Below are positions 18,731 to 29,952 of a stretch of 64,000 nt of DNA, in pieces (the stretch's first letter is position 1; each line of letters begins with the position of its first letter). This DNA comes from Chitinophagaceae bacterium. Lineage in GTDB: Bacteria; Bacteroidota; Bacteroidia; Chitinophagales; Chitinophagaceae. The stretch is from contig JADJPV010000001.1 of the NCBI GenBank assembly GCA_016713085.1, positions 992,001 through 1,056,000 on the forward strand, given 5' to 3'. The position numbers and the translations under genes are program-made. Under the pieces are notes generated by a model. That model made no database searches. It saw nothing but the letters and a program-made list of their open reading frames with translations, and was not told the DNA's origin.

Positions 18731-20035
18731 TCAGTTAGCGTTCATAAACTCATACCCGATATCATTTCTGAAATACATATTCCGGTATTTGATTCCTGAA
18801 AGAATTGCCTTTGAACGATCCACGCAGGTATCAACGTTTTCGCCAAAAGAAGTAACCGTCAGCACACGCCCCCCGTTGCTCACAATCTTTCCATCTTCCT
18901 CCTTTGTTCCTGCATGAAAAATCATTGCATCGGTCAGAGGCTGATCCAGTCCTTCGATTTCATATCCTTTCAGAAAATCGCCGGGATAGCCCCCGCTTAC
19001 TGCCACCATTGTAACTACAAACCGTGGATCCTGTTCTATTTTGATGTCCTGCACCCTTCCTTCAGCAGTGGCAACCAATAGCTCAACCAGGTCATTCTTT
19101 AACCGTGGAATTACTACCTCGGTTTCAGGATCACCCATGCGGCAATTGTATTCAATAACATAAGGCTCGTTGTTAACTTTAATCAACCCAATGAACACAA
19201 AGCCTTTATAGATCATCTTCTCCTTATGAAAACCGCTGATGGTTGGTTTAATAATCCGCTCTTCCACTTTGCCCATAAATACTTTATCAGCAAATGGCAC
19301 TGGACTTACAGCACCCATTCCACCTGTATTTAAACCAGTATCCCCCTCTCCAATACGTTTATAATCCTTGGCTTCGGGTAAAATACAGTAGTGCTCACCG
19401 TCTGTTAATACAAACACACTTACTTCAATTCCATTCAGGAATTCTTCAATCACCACTTTCTTTCCTGCTGATCCAAACTTATCCTGGTGAATCATCATAT
19501 CAAACTCTGCAATTGCTTCCACATGGTTGTTACAGATAATGACCCCTTTTCCTCCTGCTAAACCATCAGCCTTTAATACAACAGGCAATGCATGGTTCAT
19601 CAAAAAATCCCTTCCTTCATCAAAATTCTTAATGGTAAATTCTCTGTAAGAAGCTGTGGGAATATTCTGCCTTTCCATAAAAGCTTTTGCAAAGGCTTTA
19701 CTTCCTTCAAGCTGTGCAGCGAACTTTGATGGCCCGATTACGCCCAGCCAACCTTCGGCAAAAGGCAATATTTCATGGGCTGATTGAAAATAATCATAAA
19801 CACCATGTACCAGCGGATCTTCGGGACCAACAATGACCATATGAATTTGATTGGCTCTGCAAAACTGTTCGGCAGCAGAAAAATCGCCATCAACTCTGAT
19901 GTCAATGTTTGTACCGCATAAAGCTGTACCTGTATTTCCCGGAGCTATATATAAATTTTCACATAATGGGCTTTGAGCCAATTTCCAGGCGAGGGCATGT
20001 TCACGACCGCCTGAACCGAGGAGCAAAATATTCAT
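18731..20035 (-). CDS. purD: Phosphoribosylamine-glycine ligase
   Basis: This is the second step of purine synthesis, joining glycine to phosphoribosylamine with ATP. The 434-residue protein begins with MNILLLGSGGREHALAWKL, the standard PurD start, and includes the ATP-grasp motifs LKADGLAGGKGV, NTGGMGA and the metal-binding EYNCRMGDPETE. The length is normal. It stands alone on the minus strand, divergent from the peptide transporter at 20189. Confidence 0.97.
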   Translation of the reverse strand: MNILLLGSGGREHALAWKLAQSPLCENLYIAPGNTGTALCGTNIDIRVDGDFSAAEQFCRANQIHMVIVGPEDPLVHGVYDYFQSAHEILPFAEGWLGVIGPSKFAAQLEGSKAFAKAFMERQNIPTASYREFTIKNFDEGRDFLMNHALPVVLKADGLAGGKGVIICNNHVEAIAEFDMMIHQDKFGSAGKKVVIEEFLNGIEVSVFVLTDGEHYCILPEAKDYKRIGEGDTGLNTGGMGAVSPVPFADKVFMGKVEERIIKPTISGFHKEKMIYKGFVFIGLIKVNNEPYVIEYNCRMGDPETEVVIPRLKNDLVELLVATAEGRVQDIKIEQDPRFVVTMVAVSGGYPGDFLKGYEIEGLDQPLTDAMIFHAGTKEEDGKIVSNGGRVLTVTSFGENVDTCVDRSKAILSGIKYRNMYFRNDIGYEFMNAN

Positions 20036-20188
20036 GAGTGCAAGATAAGATTTAGATAAACGAATTTAAGGGTTGAGATGATACCCCCATTGCCGTTTGT
20101 CAATTTCAATGATTGATTTCCAAATGAGCTGTTTATGAATTTATTCCTTACTTTCGGAAATTCACTCTTAATCACGTAAACCATCTGT

Positions 20189-21904
20189 ATGAATCAATCT
20201 GTCGCTCAAAAAGGTCATCCCAAAGGTCTGTGGGTTTTATTTGGAACGGAAATGTGGGAACGCTTTAACTATTATGGCATGCGTGCCATTTTGGTTTTGT
20301 TCATGACCAAAGCATTGATGTTTGATAAAGCTTTCGCTTCAAACTTATATGGCAGCTATACGAGTCTTGTATATCTCACCCCATTAATTGGAGGTTATAT
20401 TGCAGACAGATTTTGGGGAAACCAGCGCTCCATTATTGCGGGTGGTATTGTGATGGCCCTGGGTGAGTTTATATTATTCTTTTGCGGATCAACTTACGAA
20501 TCATCACCCGGTCTTTCATCTGTTTTATTCTTTTCAGGATTGGGTTTAATGATTGCGGGTAATGGTTTTTTCAAACCTAATATTTCCTCATTGGTTGGTC
20601 AGTTGTACCCCAAAGGTGATCGAAGAATTGATCCTGCATATACAATTTTTTACATGGGCATAAATGTTGGTGGCGCAATTGGCCCCCTTGTTTGCGGGTT
20701 GGTAGGCGATACAGGAAATCCTGCAGATTTTAAATGGGCTTTCTTAGCTGGAGGTATTGCTATGTTGCTGAGTGTTATTGTACAATTAATGTTTCATCAT
20801 AAATACGTAGTTGATCCTGAAAACAAAGTATTAGGTTTAACTCCCAAAGACTCTCCTGCTATCTGGATAAAACCAATAGCAATGATATTAGGATTGGCTG
20901 CATTATCATCAGCTGCAATTGGAATGTTATATGTTGATGCAAAAATTTTTAGTTACCTACCCTATTTATTAGTTGGTTCAGCTATTTTTATTTTTGCAAT
21001 GATTATGTCAGACAAAACGTTAACCAGTCATGAAAAACAAAAGGTATTAGTCATTTTTATAGTTGTTTTCTTCGTTATTTTTTTCTGGAGTGCATTTGAA
21101 CAGGCTGGTGCTTCACTAACCTTTTTTGCCGATGAACAAACTCAAAGAGTGGTAAATTTGAAAATACCAATATGGTTAGTTTATTCCCTTTCGGCACTTT
21201 TATTACTCTTCAATTTCTCATTAATAAAAAAAACAGCAAAGAATCTATCGGGTGATTTTCATAAACGATTGAGGATAACAGTCTATTTTTTGTTGGCGTT
21301 ATTTACTGTAGGTATTTTATATCTTGCTTATTCTATTTACTCTTTAAATCAATCTATAATAGATTTCAAAGAGGTTCCAGCAAGTTGGTTTCAATCACTA
21401 AATTCTATTTTTGTAGTAGGTTTTGCACCTCTGTTTGCTTGGCTTTGGTTTAAACTGGGTAAATGGGAGCCCTCTGCCCCTACAAAAATGGCAATTGGGT
21501 TACTGCTACTTTCTTTTGGTTACTTGTGGATTGCGTTTGGAGTAAATAATGTTGCGACAGGAATAAAAGTTAGCATGATCTGGCTTACAGGGATGTATGC
21601 TTTACATACTTGGGGTGAGCTTTGTTTATCACCTATCGGTTTGTCATTGGTAAATAAGTTGGCACCATTTAAATATGCTTCCTTACTGATGGCGGTTTGG
21701 TTTTTAGGAAATGCATTTGCCAATAAACTGGCAGGAGTATTAAGCGCTTTATATCCCGATGGAAAACCAACACATTTCCTCGGTTATGAAATGAATAATA
21801 TGTATGACTTCTTTATGTTGTTTTGTGTAATGGCAGGAATAGCTTCTTTAATTTTGTTCCTGCTTACCAAGAAGCTTCAGAAAATGATGCGCTCGGGAGA
21901 ATAA
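20189..21904 (+). CDS. POT/PTR2-family proton-dependent peptide transporter
   Basis: The 571-residue inner-membrane carrier has the POT signatures EMWERFNYYGMRAIL at about 21-35 (the proton-coupling ExxER motif) and FYMGINVGGAIGPL near residue 153. There are about 12-14 hydrophobic helices, with an EQAGASL segment in helix 7. It imports di- and tripeptides with protons. A strong terminator follows, so it is probably transcribed alone. The next gene, an OPT-family carrier, is a second, unrelated peptide importer. Confidence 0.93.
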   Translation: MNQSVAQKGHPKGLWVLFGTEMWERFNYYGMRAILVLFMTKALMFDKAFASNLYGSYTSLVYLTPLIGGYIADRFWGNQRSIIAGGIVMALGEFILFFCGSTYESSPGLSSVLFFSGLGLMIAGNGFFKPNISSLVGQLYPKGDRRIDPAYTIFYMGINVGGAIGPLVCGLVGDTGNPADFKWAFLAGGIAMLLSVIVQLMFHHKYVVDPENKVLGLTPKDSPAIWIKPIAMILGLAALSSAAIGMLYVDAKIFSYLPYLLVGSAIFIFAMIMSDKTLTSHEKQKVLVIFIVVFFVIFFWSAFEQAGASLTFFADEQTQRVVNLKIPIWLVYSLSALLLLFNFSLIKKTAKNLSGDFHKRLRITVYFLLALFTVGILYLAYSIYSLNQSIIDFKEVPASWFQSLNSIFVVGFAPLFAWLWFKLGKWEPSAPTKMAIGLLLLSFGYLWIAFGVNNVATGIKVSMIWLTGMYALHTWGELCLSPIGLSLVNKLAPFKYASLLMAVWFLGNAFANKLAGVLSALYPDGKPTHFLGYEMNNMYDFFMLFCVMAGIASLILFLLTKKLQKMMRSGE

Positions 21905-21924
21905 ATCAAATTGTCTTTCTTTAC

Positions 21925-21957
21925 ACCCCGATGAAAAATTTCATCGGGGTTTTTTTA
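21925..21957 (+). terminator. Rho-independent terminator after the POT transporter
   Basis: A perfect 11-bp stem, ACCCCGATGAA / TTCATCGGGGT, with a 4-base loop, followed by seven T's. Confidence 0.9.
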
Positions 21958-21986
21958 TTACCTTCCTCAATCAAAACTAACGCCAT

Positions 21987-24040
21987 ATGTCTGAACAGAA
22001 ATTTCAACCCTTTGTTCCTGATGACAGTAATATGCCTGAGTTCACTGTTAAAAGTGTACTGGTTGGTGCTGCTTTCGGAATTATCTTCGGCGCATCTACT
22101 GTTTATCTTGCCTTAAAGGCCGGGTTAACAGTAAGTGCATCCATCCCGATTGCAGTTCTGGCAATTACATTGGGAAGGCGCTTCCTGAAAACAACCATAC
22201 TTGAAAACAACATTATTCAAACAACAGGCAGTGCCGGTGAAAGTATTGCCGCAGGTGTTGTATTTACCTTACCCGGATTTTTGTTTTTAAGTGAAAAAGA
22301 CAGTTCGCAGTTCTTCAACTATTTTACCATTCTTACACTGGCAATCTTTGGTGGCATCCTCGGCACATTGATGATGATACCCCTGCGTCGTGCATTAATT
22401 GTAAAAGAACATGGCATACTTCCTTATCCTGAAGGGACTGCCTGTGCCAGTGTATTAAAAGCAGGTGAACGTGGAGGCGATTTTGCCAAAACAGCTTTTC
22501 TTGGTTTGGGCTTTGCATTTGGTTATGCTATTCTACAAAAGATATTTCATGTTATTGCCGAAACTCCTTTCTGGATGACCAAACAGGTGAATAAATTTTT
22601 CCCTTCAGCAAAAGTTAGCGGAGAAATTACGCCTGAGTATTTGGGTGTTGGTTATATTATTGGTCCAAAGATCAGTGGTGTGCTGGTTGCCGGTGGTGTG
22701 ATTGCATGGTTTGCATTTACTCCATTACTGGCTTCGCTTGTTCCTCCTGATACAATCGCTGCTCAGTTAGTGAAGCTGGGTTATTTAAGTGGTTTAGATA
22801 AAACTGGCGGACCTGGTGGATGGGACCCCATCAATCATACCTTCGCCGATTTTTCTACAGCAATCTATCGTGCATACATCCGGCAGATTGGTGCAGGTGC
22901 TGTTGCAGCAGGTGGTTTCATTACGTTGATCAAAACAATCCCTACTATTGTTTCCTCTTTCAAAAGCAGTCTTGGTTCAATGAAAAAACAGGATGGCGAA
23001 GAAGTTGTTATAAAAAGAACTGAAAGGGATTTGAATATCAAGATTGTTTTATTCGGAAGTATTGCACTGGTTTTATTAATGGCCATTTTACCACAGGTGC
23101 CCGGTACAAATATCGGCAGTAAATTATTATTGGGTTTACTGGTTGTAATTTTCGGAGCTTTCTTCGTTACAGTTTCATCCAGAATTGTTGGCCTGATCGG
23201 ATCTTCCAATAATCCAATCAGTGGTATGACGATAGCCACAATCATGGGGACCTGCCTGATCTTTATTGCCGTTGGCTGGACAGGTAAAGTATTTGAACCT
23301 ATGGCACTCGTTGTTGGTGGTATGATTTGCATTGCAGCAGCAAATGCCGGCGCAACTTCACAGGATCTAAAAACAGGTTATATTGTTGGTGCTACGCCAA
23401 AATATCAACAGATAGCTTTGTTTGTAGGCGCTGTCGTTTCTTCTATTGCAATTGGTGCCACCATTAAAATATTAGATACACCAACAGCAGATATGATTTC
23501 ACAGGGAATTACACATGCAATTGGTACAGACAAGTATCCTGCTCCACAGGGAACACTGATGGCTACATTAATTAAGGGGATTCTTTCGTTCAACCTTGAT
23601 TGGCAGTTTGTACTGGTAGGAGTTTTTATTGCTATCACTATGGAACTATGCGGCATTAAATCGTTAAGCTTTGCTGTAGGTCTATACTTACCCTTATCCA
23701 CAACACTTCCTATCTTTTTGGTGGCTTAATCCGTGGCCTGGTTGATAGGAAAAAGAAGAAATCAGGTGAGGAAATTTCTGCAGAAGAAGAAGATCTTGGA
23801 AAAGGTAATTTATTTGCAACAGGTTTAGTTGCCGGAGGTGCATTGGCAGGAGTATTGGTTGCCATCCTTTCGGTAAATGATAATGTTACAAAAGCACTTG
23901 GTTATATAAATGCTGAACATGGTTTGGTGAATACAATAAGTCAAAACGGTTATTATCTCTTAGGTGCTGCTTTCTTTATCTTCATGGGTTATACACTGTA
24001 CCGTATAGGAATAAAGAAAACGGAAAAATTAAAAGAGTAA
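21987..24040 (+). CDS. OPT-family oligopeptide transporter (frameshifted near the C-terminus as sequenced)
   Basis: This is a very hydrophobic carrier with OPT-family features: TVYLALKAGLTVSASIPIAVL at about 32-52, GSAGESIAAGVVFTLP near 82, and the conserved PEGTAC segment near 149. The open frame ends at 23729, but the adjacent frame continues with GGLIRGLVDRKKK... to a stop at 24040. A missing G in TTTTTGGTGG around 23720 explains the break. Restored, the length is about 684 residues, normal for bacterial OPT proteins. Substrates of the family include oligopeptides and metal chelates. Confidence 0.88.
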
Positions 24041-24065
24041 GATCATTATCATTACACATAAAAAG

Positions 24066-24096
24066 AAAAGCCTCTCTTCAGAGGCTTCTTTTTTTT
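24066..24096 (+). terminator. Rho-independent terminator after the OPT gene
   Basis: The stem AAGCCTCT / AGAGGCTT with a 4-base loop is followed by CTTTTTTTT. It lies between converging genes and may serve both. Confidence 0.8.
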
Positions 24097-24131
24097 ACAA
24101 CAACTATAAAAACTGGTTAGTAAGTACAAGT

Positions 24132-25184
24132 TTAAACAAGGCCTAACATTGAAGCTGCTGCTTTTGCCTGGCGGAGCATAAAAAACTCCGGGGCTGGTTG
24201 TGCAGCAATTTCTTCATAGAGGTCAGTGTATCTGGCAGTGATATTATCAATGCTGTATTTGTAACGCAACTTCCATCCGTTATTCACCAGCTGATCACGG
24301 TATTCTGCATTTTCTATGACATTTAAAATACCGCGGCGGATATCAATTACATTATAAGGATTTACTTTACAGGCTGCATTGTCTGCAATTTCATCCATTG
24401 GCGAAATGCGGCTTGTTACCAGCGGACGGCCTACAGCACATGCTTCAAGTATGGGCAATCCAAATCCTTCATATGTAGAAGCAAATACAACCATATCACA
24501 TAACTCATACTGATGCTTTAATTCATCAAATGAAAGATTGGTATAGCTCTTAAAATCAATTTTATTTTCCTGCAGTGCCAGTTGAGTATCTACATCAAGG
24601 CTTCCGATAATATGTAACTCACAGCTGATGCCTTTTAAAGCTACAGCAAGGTTCTGTATATTCTTATTGTCTTTCGTACCGATCTGCAGCAAACGTGGCT
24701 TCTGTGTATTGAATTCTTTCGGAGTAAATTCAAAACGTGGATCAAAAAAATTAGGAACCACTTTTACTTTCTCTTCGTTTACACCTGTTAACTTAATCAG
24801 TTCTCTCTTTGTTTTTTCACTGATTACAGTAATGGTGTTTGCACGCCACATGGGTAACTGGTACCAGAATAATTTAAACATCCAGTATTTCATATCCCAT
24901 TTACTGTATTTGGTCAAAAACACGCAATCATGAATGGTAAGCACCGTATTCCGTTTCTTCATTCCTAATGATACATAATGAATATCACCGGTAATATGAT
25001 TGATCTTACCTTGATTCTTACTTGCCTTAAAAATATTTGTGAAAATGTTCAGTATTGAGGGCACTTCAACCTTCTTAGCCTGAAAGTTGCTTTGCGTATT
25101 TACCTGTGCAAACACATTGTCAAATAATGACTCAATACTGAAGGCATGAAGCCTTCTTTTGCGGAAGAAATATGATACTTCCAT
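24132..25184 (-). CDS. Glycosyltransferase family 4 protein
   Basis: I start at ATG 25184 (MEVSYFFRKRR), giving 350 residues; the open frame extends to 25316 but that part looks non-coding. It is GT-B fold: an N-terminal acceptor domain with HITGDIHYVSL and LTIHDCVFL, then the Rossmann donor domain PRLLQIGTKDNKNIQNL, ending in VFASTYEGFGLPILEACAVGRPLV, whose E-x7-E pattern is the GT4 donor site. It transfers a sugar from a nucleotide sugar. The target is unknown and no polysaccharide cluster surrounds it. Confidence 0.85.
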   Translation of the reverse strand: MEVSYFFRKRRLHAFSIESLFDNVFAQVNTQSNFQAKKVEVPSILNIFTNIFKASKNQGKINHITGDIHYVSLGMKKRNTVLTIHDCVFLTKYSKWDMKYWMFKLFWYQLPMWRANTITVISEKTKRELIKLTGVNEEKVKVVPNFFDPRFEFTPKEFNTQKPRLLQIGTKDNKNIQNLAVALKGISCELHIIGSLDVDTQLALQENKIDFKSYTNLSFDELKHQYELCDMVVFASTYEGFGLPILEACAVGRPLVTSRISPMDEIADNAACKVNPYNVIDIRRGILNVIENAEYRDQLVNNGWKLRYKYSIDNITARYTDLYEEIAAQPAPEFFMLRQAKAAASMLGLV

Positions 25185-25328
25185 AAGAATTGGACGATGT
25201 TTAGTTTCTCTGAATATTGGACTATACAAATATAGACGCACCAGAGTCCTTAAACAATAGGAGTTTCCACCTAATCTGCAAGCGGTAATTTTACGCAGAA
25301 CTAACCCCTCAAACAAACAAGGTCCTGT

Positions 25329-26529
25329 CTAAATAAAATCAAGTGGTTTTATTTGCTGTTTCAATATCAGATCAGCATCAGCACCCAGCCATTTATTCAA
25401 AACTGTTGCATACACCTGTTTAAAATCCAGTTGAAACTTCACATCACCATCATCCAGATTAGTAAGATCAGGCAATGGGTTATAGATTCCCTTTTGCTTT
25501 AAACCTCCGCCTATAAAAAACATATTATTCGCTTTGCCATGATCTGTTCCTGCACTTGCATTTTGTGCTACTCTTCTTCCAAACTCTGAGAAAGTAAACA
25601 GTAACACATCATTGAACCTGTTATTACTTTTCAAATCCTTTACAAATGCTTTTACGGAATCGTTTAAATCAGTAAACAAACGTTTCTGCTGTGCTTCCTG
25701 GTTAATATGAGTATCAAAACTTCCAAGTGAGATATAATACACTTTGGTATTAATTTCACTGAAGATGAGGGAAGCAATTGTTTTTTAACCCTTTACCTAA
25801 ATCAGAATTAGGATATGTTTCAGAAGAAGGACGTTGCTTGCTCTGTTTGAAAATATAATCAGCACTTGAAATGGTTTCAGCCATGGTTTTGTATAAGTAA
25901 TCAACCGGCTGTTCATGTGCATCATTCTTATGCTGGGCTAAAATTTCTTTGAAATATTTTTCCTGGCTGGTATTATACAAACGTCGTGGATCTTCCAATG
26001 CCAATCCTTTAATCTGATCACCTTTTAAAGCAAGACTCAGCACATCATCAATTTCCAATGCCTGTGTTGGTTTGTCACAACCTTTGCATTGAGCATCTAA
26101 ATACCTGCCCACCCAACCAGTGTTCCAGTAATCTTTACTGTCGCTGGCTGTATGCCAGATATCCATACTGCGGAAATGACTTTTATCAGGGTTGGGATAA
26201 CCCACACTGTTGAAAATTCCCAGGCTTCCATCATCATAAAATTCTTTGAATGCCGTGAGCGATGGATGTAACCCTGCTTCATCAGTAAGTGATAGGGCTG
26301 CATTCTTTTGAATACCCAGCTTTGGACGGTTACTGAAATACAAATCATTCCTGTAAGGGATTACTGTGTTCAATCCATCGTTACCACCACTCAATTGAAT
26401 GATCACAGTTACTTTATTTCCCGGTGGTACAAGTTTCCCCGATTCAAATGCTTTTAAAAACTGCGGCATAAAAACCGAAGCAGTTGCCAGTGAACCGAGT
26501 TGTATAAATTCTTTGCGCTTGAAGTACAT
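25329..26529 (-). CDS. DUF1501 family secreted protein (frameshifted as sequenced)
   Basis: DUF1501 proteins belong to the alkaline phosphatase/sulfatase superfamily and are usually exported by Tat. Here the N-terminus KRKEFIQLGSLATASVFMP is only Tat-like, with KR rather than RR. Typical segments are IIQLSGGNDGLNTVIPY (about 43-59), SVGYPNPDKSHFRSMDIWHT, and, after the break, FSEFGRRVAQNASAGTDHGKAN. The frame is broken by one extra A in the minus-strand run at 25786-25781; removing it joins the two parts into about 399 residues. It follows a DUF1800 gene by 27 bases, the usual pairing. The reaction is not known. Confidence 0.85.
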
Positions 26530-26556
26530 AAATCGTTTTGTTTAGATGATAGCTGA

Positions 26557-27989
26557 TTAACACATCTGGTATTCAGGAGTACACATTAATTGAATAATGG
26601 CCGTTTGAACATATCGCTCCCTGCTGGATGCATCGGTAAATTTTTCCAGCATCACCTTATTCATTTTTGAACTATCTGTTTGCCACATGATTGCTGCTAT
26701 AGATGACAATAAATTTTCTCTTGGCACTTTCTCCAGTTCTTTCATTGCAGGCTCCCAGCGAATAGTGGTTTGAATAATTCTTCCCCCGGTTTTGTTTGCA
26801 GCCTGCATGCGGCCCATCTCCTGGTCATCATCATTCTTTGCACGAATGTTAAATGCTTCTTTGAAAGCAATCAGTTGAGGAATCCTTAACCGGAACATGA
26901 GCGATGAACTGTCGATCCAGTTAAATCCTCCCGGCCAGCCGGCAACGTTTGGTGGATAAAACAAGATCTGTCCCAGTATTTTTTGCAGGTATAATTGTGT
27001 TTCTTCATTTTCGATCTGCATTGGCATTGCCCGACGGATACCAACCAGCAAATCAACAGGAGATTTCACTCTGGTACCAATATTCTTTTGCTCATAAAAC
27101 CAATCGCTGGTAAAAATATCTTTCAGCAAACCGGAAATTTCATAACCTGATTTATAAAAACGATCGGCCAGCCATTTCACTTTTTCTTTATCCACTTCAT
27201 CGTTAACAAAGAAGCGGTACAGTTTGGTTGTGATATAGGTTGCCGTTTGCTTTTGCTCCAGTAAAATATTCAACACATCATCTCCATCAAAATTTCCGGT
27301 TTTATTTAAAACAGTTTTCACGCCATCGTCATGAAGATTTGGCCTGAAAATAAATTCGCCATTTATTTTAAACTGCCAGCCTGTAAAAGCACGGGCGGCT
27401 TCTTTAATATCTTTTTCTGTGTAATTACCCCTCCCCATGGTGAAAAGCTCCATCACTTCACGGGCAAAATTTTCATTGGGTTTTTGTTTGCGGTTCTGCT
27501 GGTTGTTGAGGAAGGCAAGCATGGCTGCACTGCGGCTCACTTCTTTGAGCAGGGTTCCGAAATTCCCCAAGGCATTCTTACGGATAATATTGATCAAATC
27601 CTGTTGATAAAACGCATTTAGATTACGGCAGGCAAAATGTCCATGCCAAAGAACGCTAATTTTTCCCACAACTGCTGCTCCCTGTGCACCATTTCATCGA
27701 GCCATTCGAGGTTGAGGCTACGGATTTCTTCTCTTGATTTTTTTTGCAGCTGTTGTTTTTGCTCCTTACTCATTTCTGTTCTGCGAACACCATCTATTCC
27801 ATTCATCAAACCTTCCACTACATTCTCAGCCACTTTTAATGGCATAGGTTCTTTACGGGAAGCTTTTTCCAATGCATCATACCATTTAGAAGGGGAGCCT
27901 TTTGCAAGATCATTCCATTGCTCAACCGCAGGACCAAAGCCCGCCCTCCAGAGCAAATGCTGGTTTTTTAACTGTACAGATACCGACAT
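26557..27989 (-). CDS. DUF1800 family protein (frameshifted as sequenced)
   Basis: DUF1800 proteins are large, mostly helical proteins of unknown function found next to DUF1501. Recognisable segments are HLLWRAGFGP near the start, LWHGHFACRN around the break, NENFAREVMELFTMGRGNYTE, and a C-terminal PPNVAGWPGGFNWIDSSSL. One T is missing from the minus-strand run at 27650-27648 (TTCTTTGG should read TTCTTTTGG). This separates the 123-residue N-terminal piece from the rest. Restored, the length is about 477 residues. The DUF1501 gene follows directly. Confidence 0.85.
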
Positions 27990-28098
27990 GTCATGTAATT
28001 ATTGGGTTACGACTTTAAAAATTCTGATAAGTTTAATGTTAACGAAGGAAAGATGGAAAATCTTTTACTCAGCTCTGTTAATTTTATAACTTCAGTAC

Positions 28099-29135
28099 AT
28101 GAATGTAAGGCCATATAAATATTTCAGTCCCTTTATTGTTTTTATACTTACCTGGTTTGCCTTTCATGAAACCGGCTGGATTACATTTCTGCCGGTAATT
28201 TATGGATTTGCCTTCATCCCTTTCCTGGAATTGTTCCTGAAACCAGATTCAAAAAATTTATCTGCAGCCGAAGAAGAAATGGTGAAGGCAGATAAAACCT
28301 ATGATTATATTTTATACCTGATTGTTCCTTTACAATACCTGGTGCTGATTGTTTTTCTTTTTTCCCTGAAAGATGAAAATTTAAGCTGGGCCGATATAAC
28401 AGGCCGCATTATGAGTATGGGATTTCTTTGCGGCATTTTTGGAATTAATGTGGCGCACGAACTTGGGCACAGAGTAAACAGGTTTGAACAGGTGATTTTT
28501 TTATTGAGCATAATAAGGGGCATCACAAAAATGTAGCTACACATGAAGACCCTTCCAGCGGAAGGTTTAATGAAAGTGTGTTTGCCTTTTATCCAAGAAC
28601 AGTTTTATTCAGCTATATCAGTGCATGGAAAATTGCCAATGCTGAAATGCAGAAAAAAGGAAAGCCTGTCTTGAGTATACAGAATGAAATGCTTCAGGCA
28701 CAACTACTGCAGTTGATATTAATTACGCTGATCTTTTTTTTGTTTGGATGGAAGATCCTGCTGTTTTATCTCGCTGCGGCTTTGATGGGAATTCTGTTAC
28801 TTGAATGTGTGAATTATATTGAACATTATGGTTTAAGCCGCCGGCAAAATGAGCGTGGAAATTATGAACGGGCCATGCCGCATCACAGCTGGAACAGTGA
28901 TCATATTATTGGACGGCTGATGTTATTTGAACTGAGCCGCCATAGCGATCATCATTATTTCGCCAGCCGCAAATACCAGATTCTCCGCCATCACAATGAT
29001 TCGCCGCAAATGCCGACAGGCTATCCCGGCATGATGATACTGGCACATATTCCACCACTCTGGTTTTATATCATGAACCGGAAAATAAAAAAAGAGGCAG
29101 GGGAATTGCCTCTTCAGTTACAGGAGTCTTTATAA
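28099..29135 (+). pseudogene. AlkB-type membrane di-iron hydroxylase, broken by a deletion
   Basis: Histidine boxes typical of alkane 1-monooxygenases are present: HELGH before the break, EHNKGHH and HSWNSDH after it, and NYIEHYG plus SRHSDHH near the end. The frame changes at about 28495-28502. Compared with known AlkB proteins, about 12-13 residues normally found between HELGH..FE(Q/R) and FFIEHN are absent. This implies a deletion of roughly 37-40 bases, not a homopolymer slip. The lost stretch belongs to a membrane helix, so the product as sequenced would be inactive. Substrates in this family are alkanes, fatty acids or similar chains. Confidence 0.8.
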
Positions 29136-29143
29136 TTAATTTA

Positions 29144-29801
29144 CTACATGATCCACCTGGCACCAATGCCAATATTATTGAGATACCCAAGCCCTAAGCT
29201 TGTACCCAATGAGAAATTGCGCTGAACATCTTTTGTGTTATTAATTCCTTTTACTTCTCTGTGGGAATAACCAATATTTACAAAATCTGCAAAACGGAGT
29301 TCAAATAAAAATCTGCTGTTCCATTTATATGCAAGACCGGGATAGAGGCCAAGATTTACTCCATATCCCTGAGTATCAGGATTGGCGGTGTTTGTATTGT
29401 TGTTTCCCTGGAAATAATTCAGATCTGCCCTTCCTTCGCCAAACACAAAAAAGTTTTTTCCCAAGTGACTTATAGCATTTACTGAAATAACCAACGCCAG
29501 CATTGAAGTTGTCATTCTTTGAGTTAGATGCAGGTTGAGTTGGATACTCCTGCTTATTTACCCCATAACCGGCATTGATAAAAAAACCGTTTAACCTGCT
29601 TTCTTTTTTGGCAATTCCAAGCTCAGCAGATAAATTAAAACTGGTGCCTTTATTTGTTTGAGAAAGAGTAGAAAAGTTATTTTCATTCTTGGACGATTGA
29701 AAATTCAATCCGGCCCCCAGCACCTTATCCCCTTTTTTAAATTGTGCAGTTGCTGAAAAATAAAGAACAGACAATAGGCAGAGTGTAAAAATCTTTTGCA
29801 T
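29144..29801 (-). CDS. Outer-membrane beta-barrel protein (frameshifted as sequenced)
   Basis: A signal peptide (MQKIFTLCLLSVLYFSATAQ) is followed by alternating strands typical of a small 8-stranded barrel, such as GDKVLGAGLNFQSS, GFFINAGYGV, FFVFGEGRADLNYF and FELRFADFVNIGYS. One extra A in the minus-strand run at 29459-29454 breaks the frame. Joined, the protein has about 218 residues and ends GIGARWIM. No specific function can be assigned. Confidence 0.75.
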
Positions 29802-29902
29802 GGTTACGAAGTTTTGATGAATTGCAATGATAGGCAGTCATTGTATTAAGAAGAGTTAATTTCCTTGTATTAGGAAAACTTTATAAGTAGTAATTACCAT
29901 AG

Positions 29903-29934
29903 AAAAGCCCTGTAGTATTGTACAGGGCTTTTTT
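29903..29934. terminator. Strong bidirectional terminator between serS and the barrel gene
   Basis: A perfect 12-bp stem, AAAAGCCCTGTA / TACAGGGCTTTT, with a 6-base loop, has T-rich flanks on both strands. It lies just after the serS stop and upstream of the barrel gene, so it mainly serves serS. Confidence 0.85.
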
Positions 29935-29952
29935 CTATCAGAATGAACTATA

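Noticed and set aside
22865..23332. A 155-codon minus-strand ORF inside the OPT gene.
   Set aside because: Shadow of a strongly conserved transporter on the plus strand; no recognisable domain.
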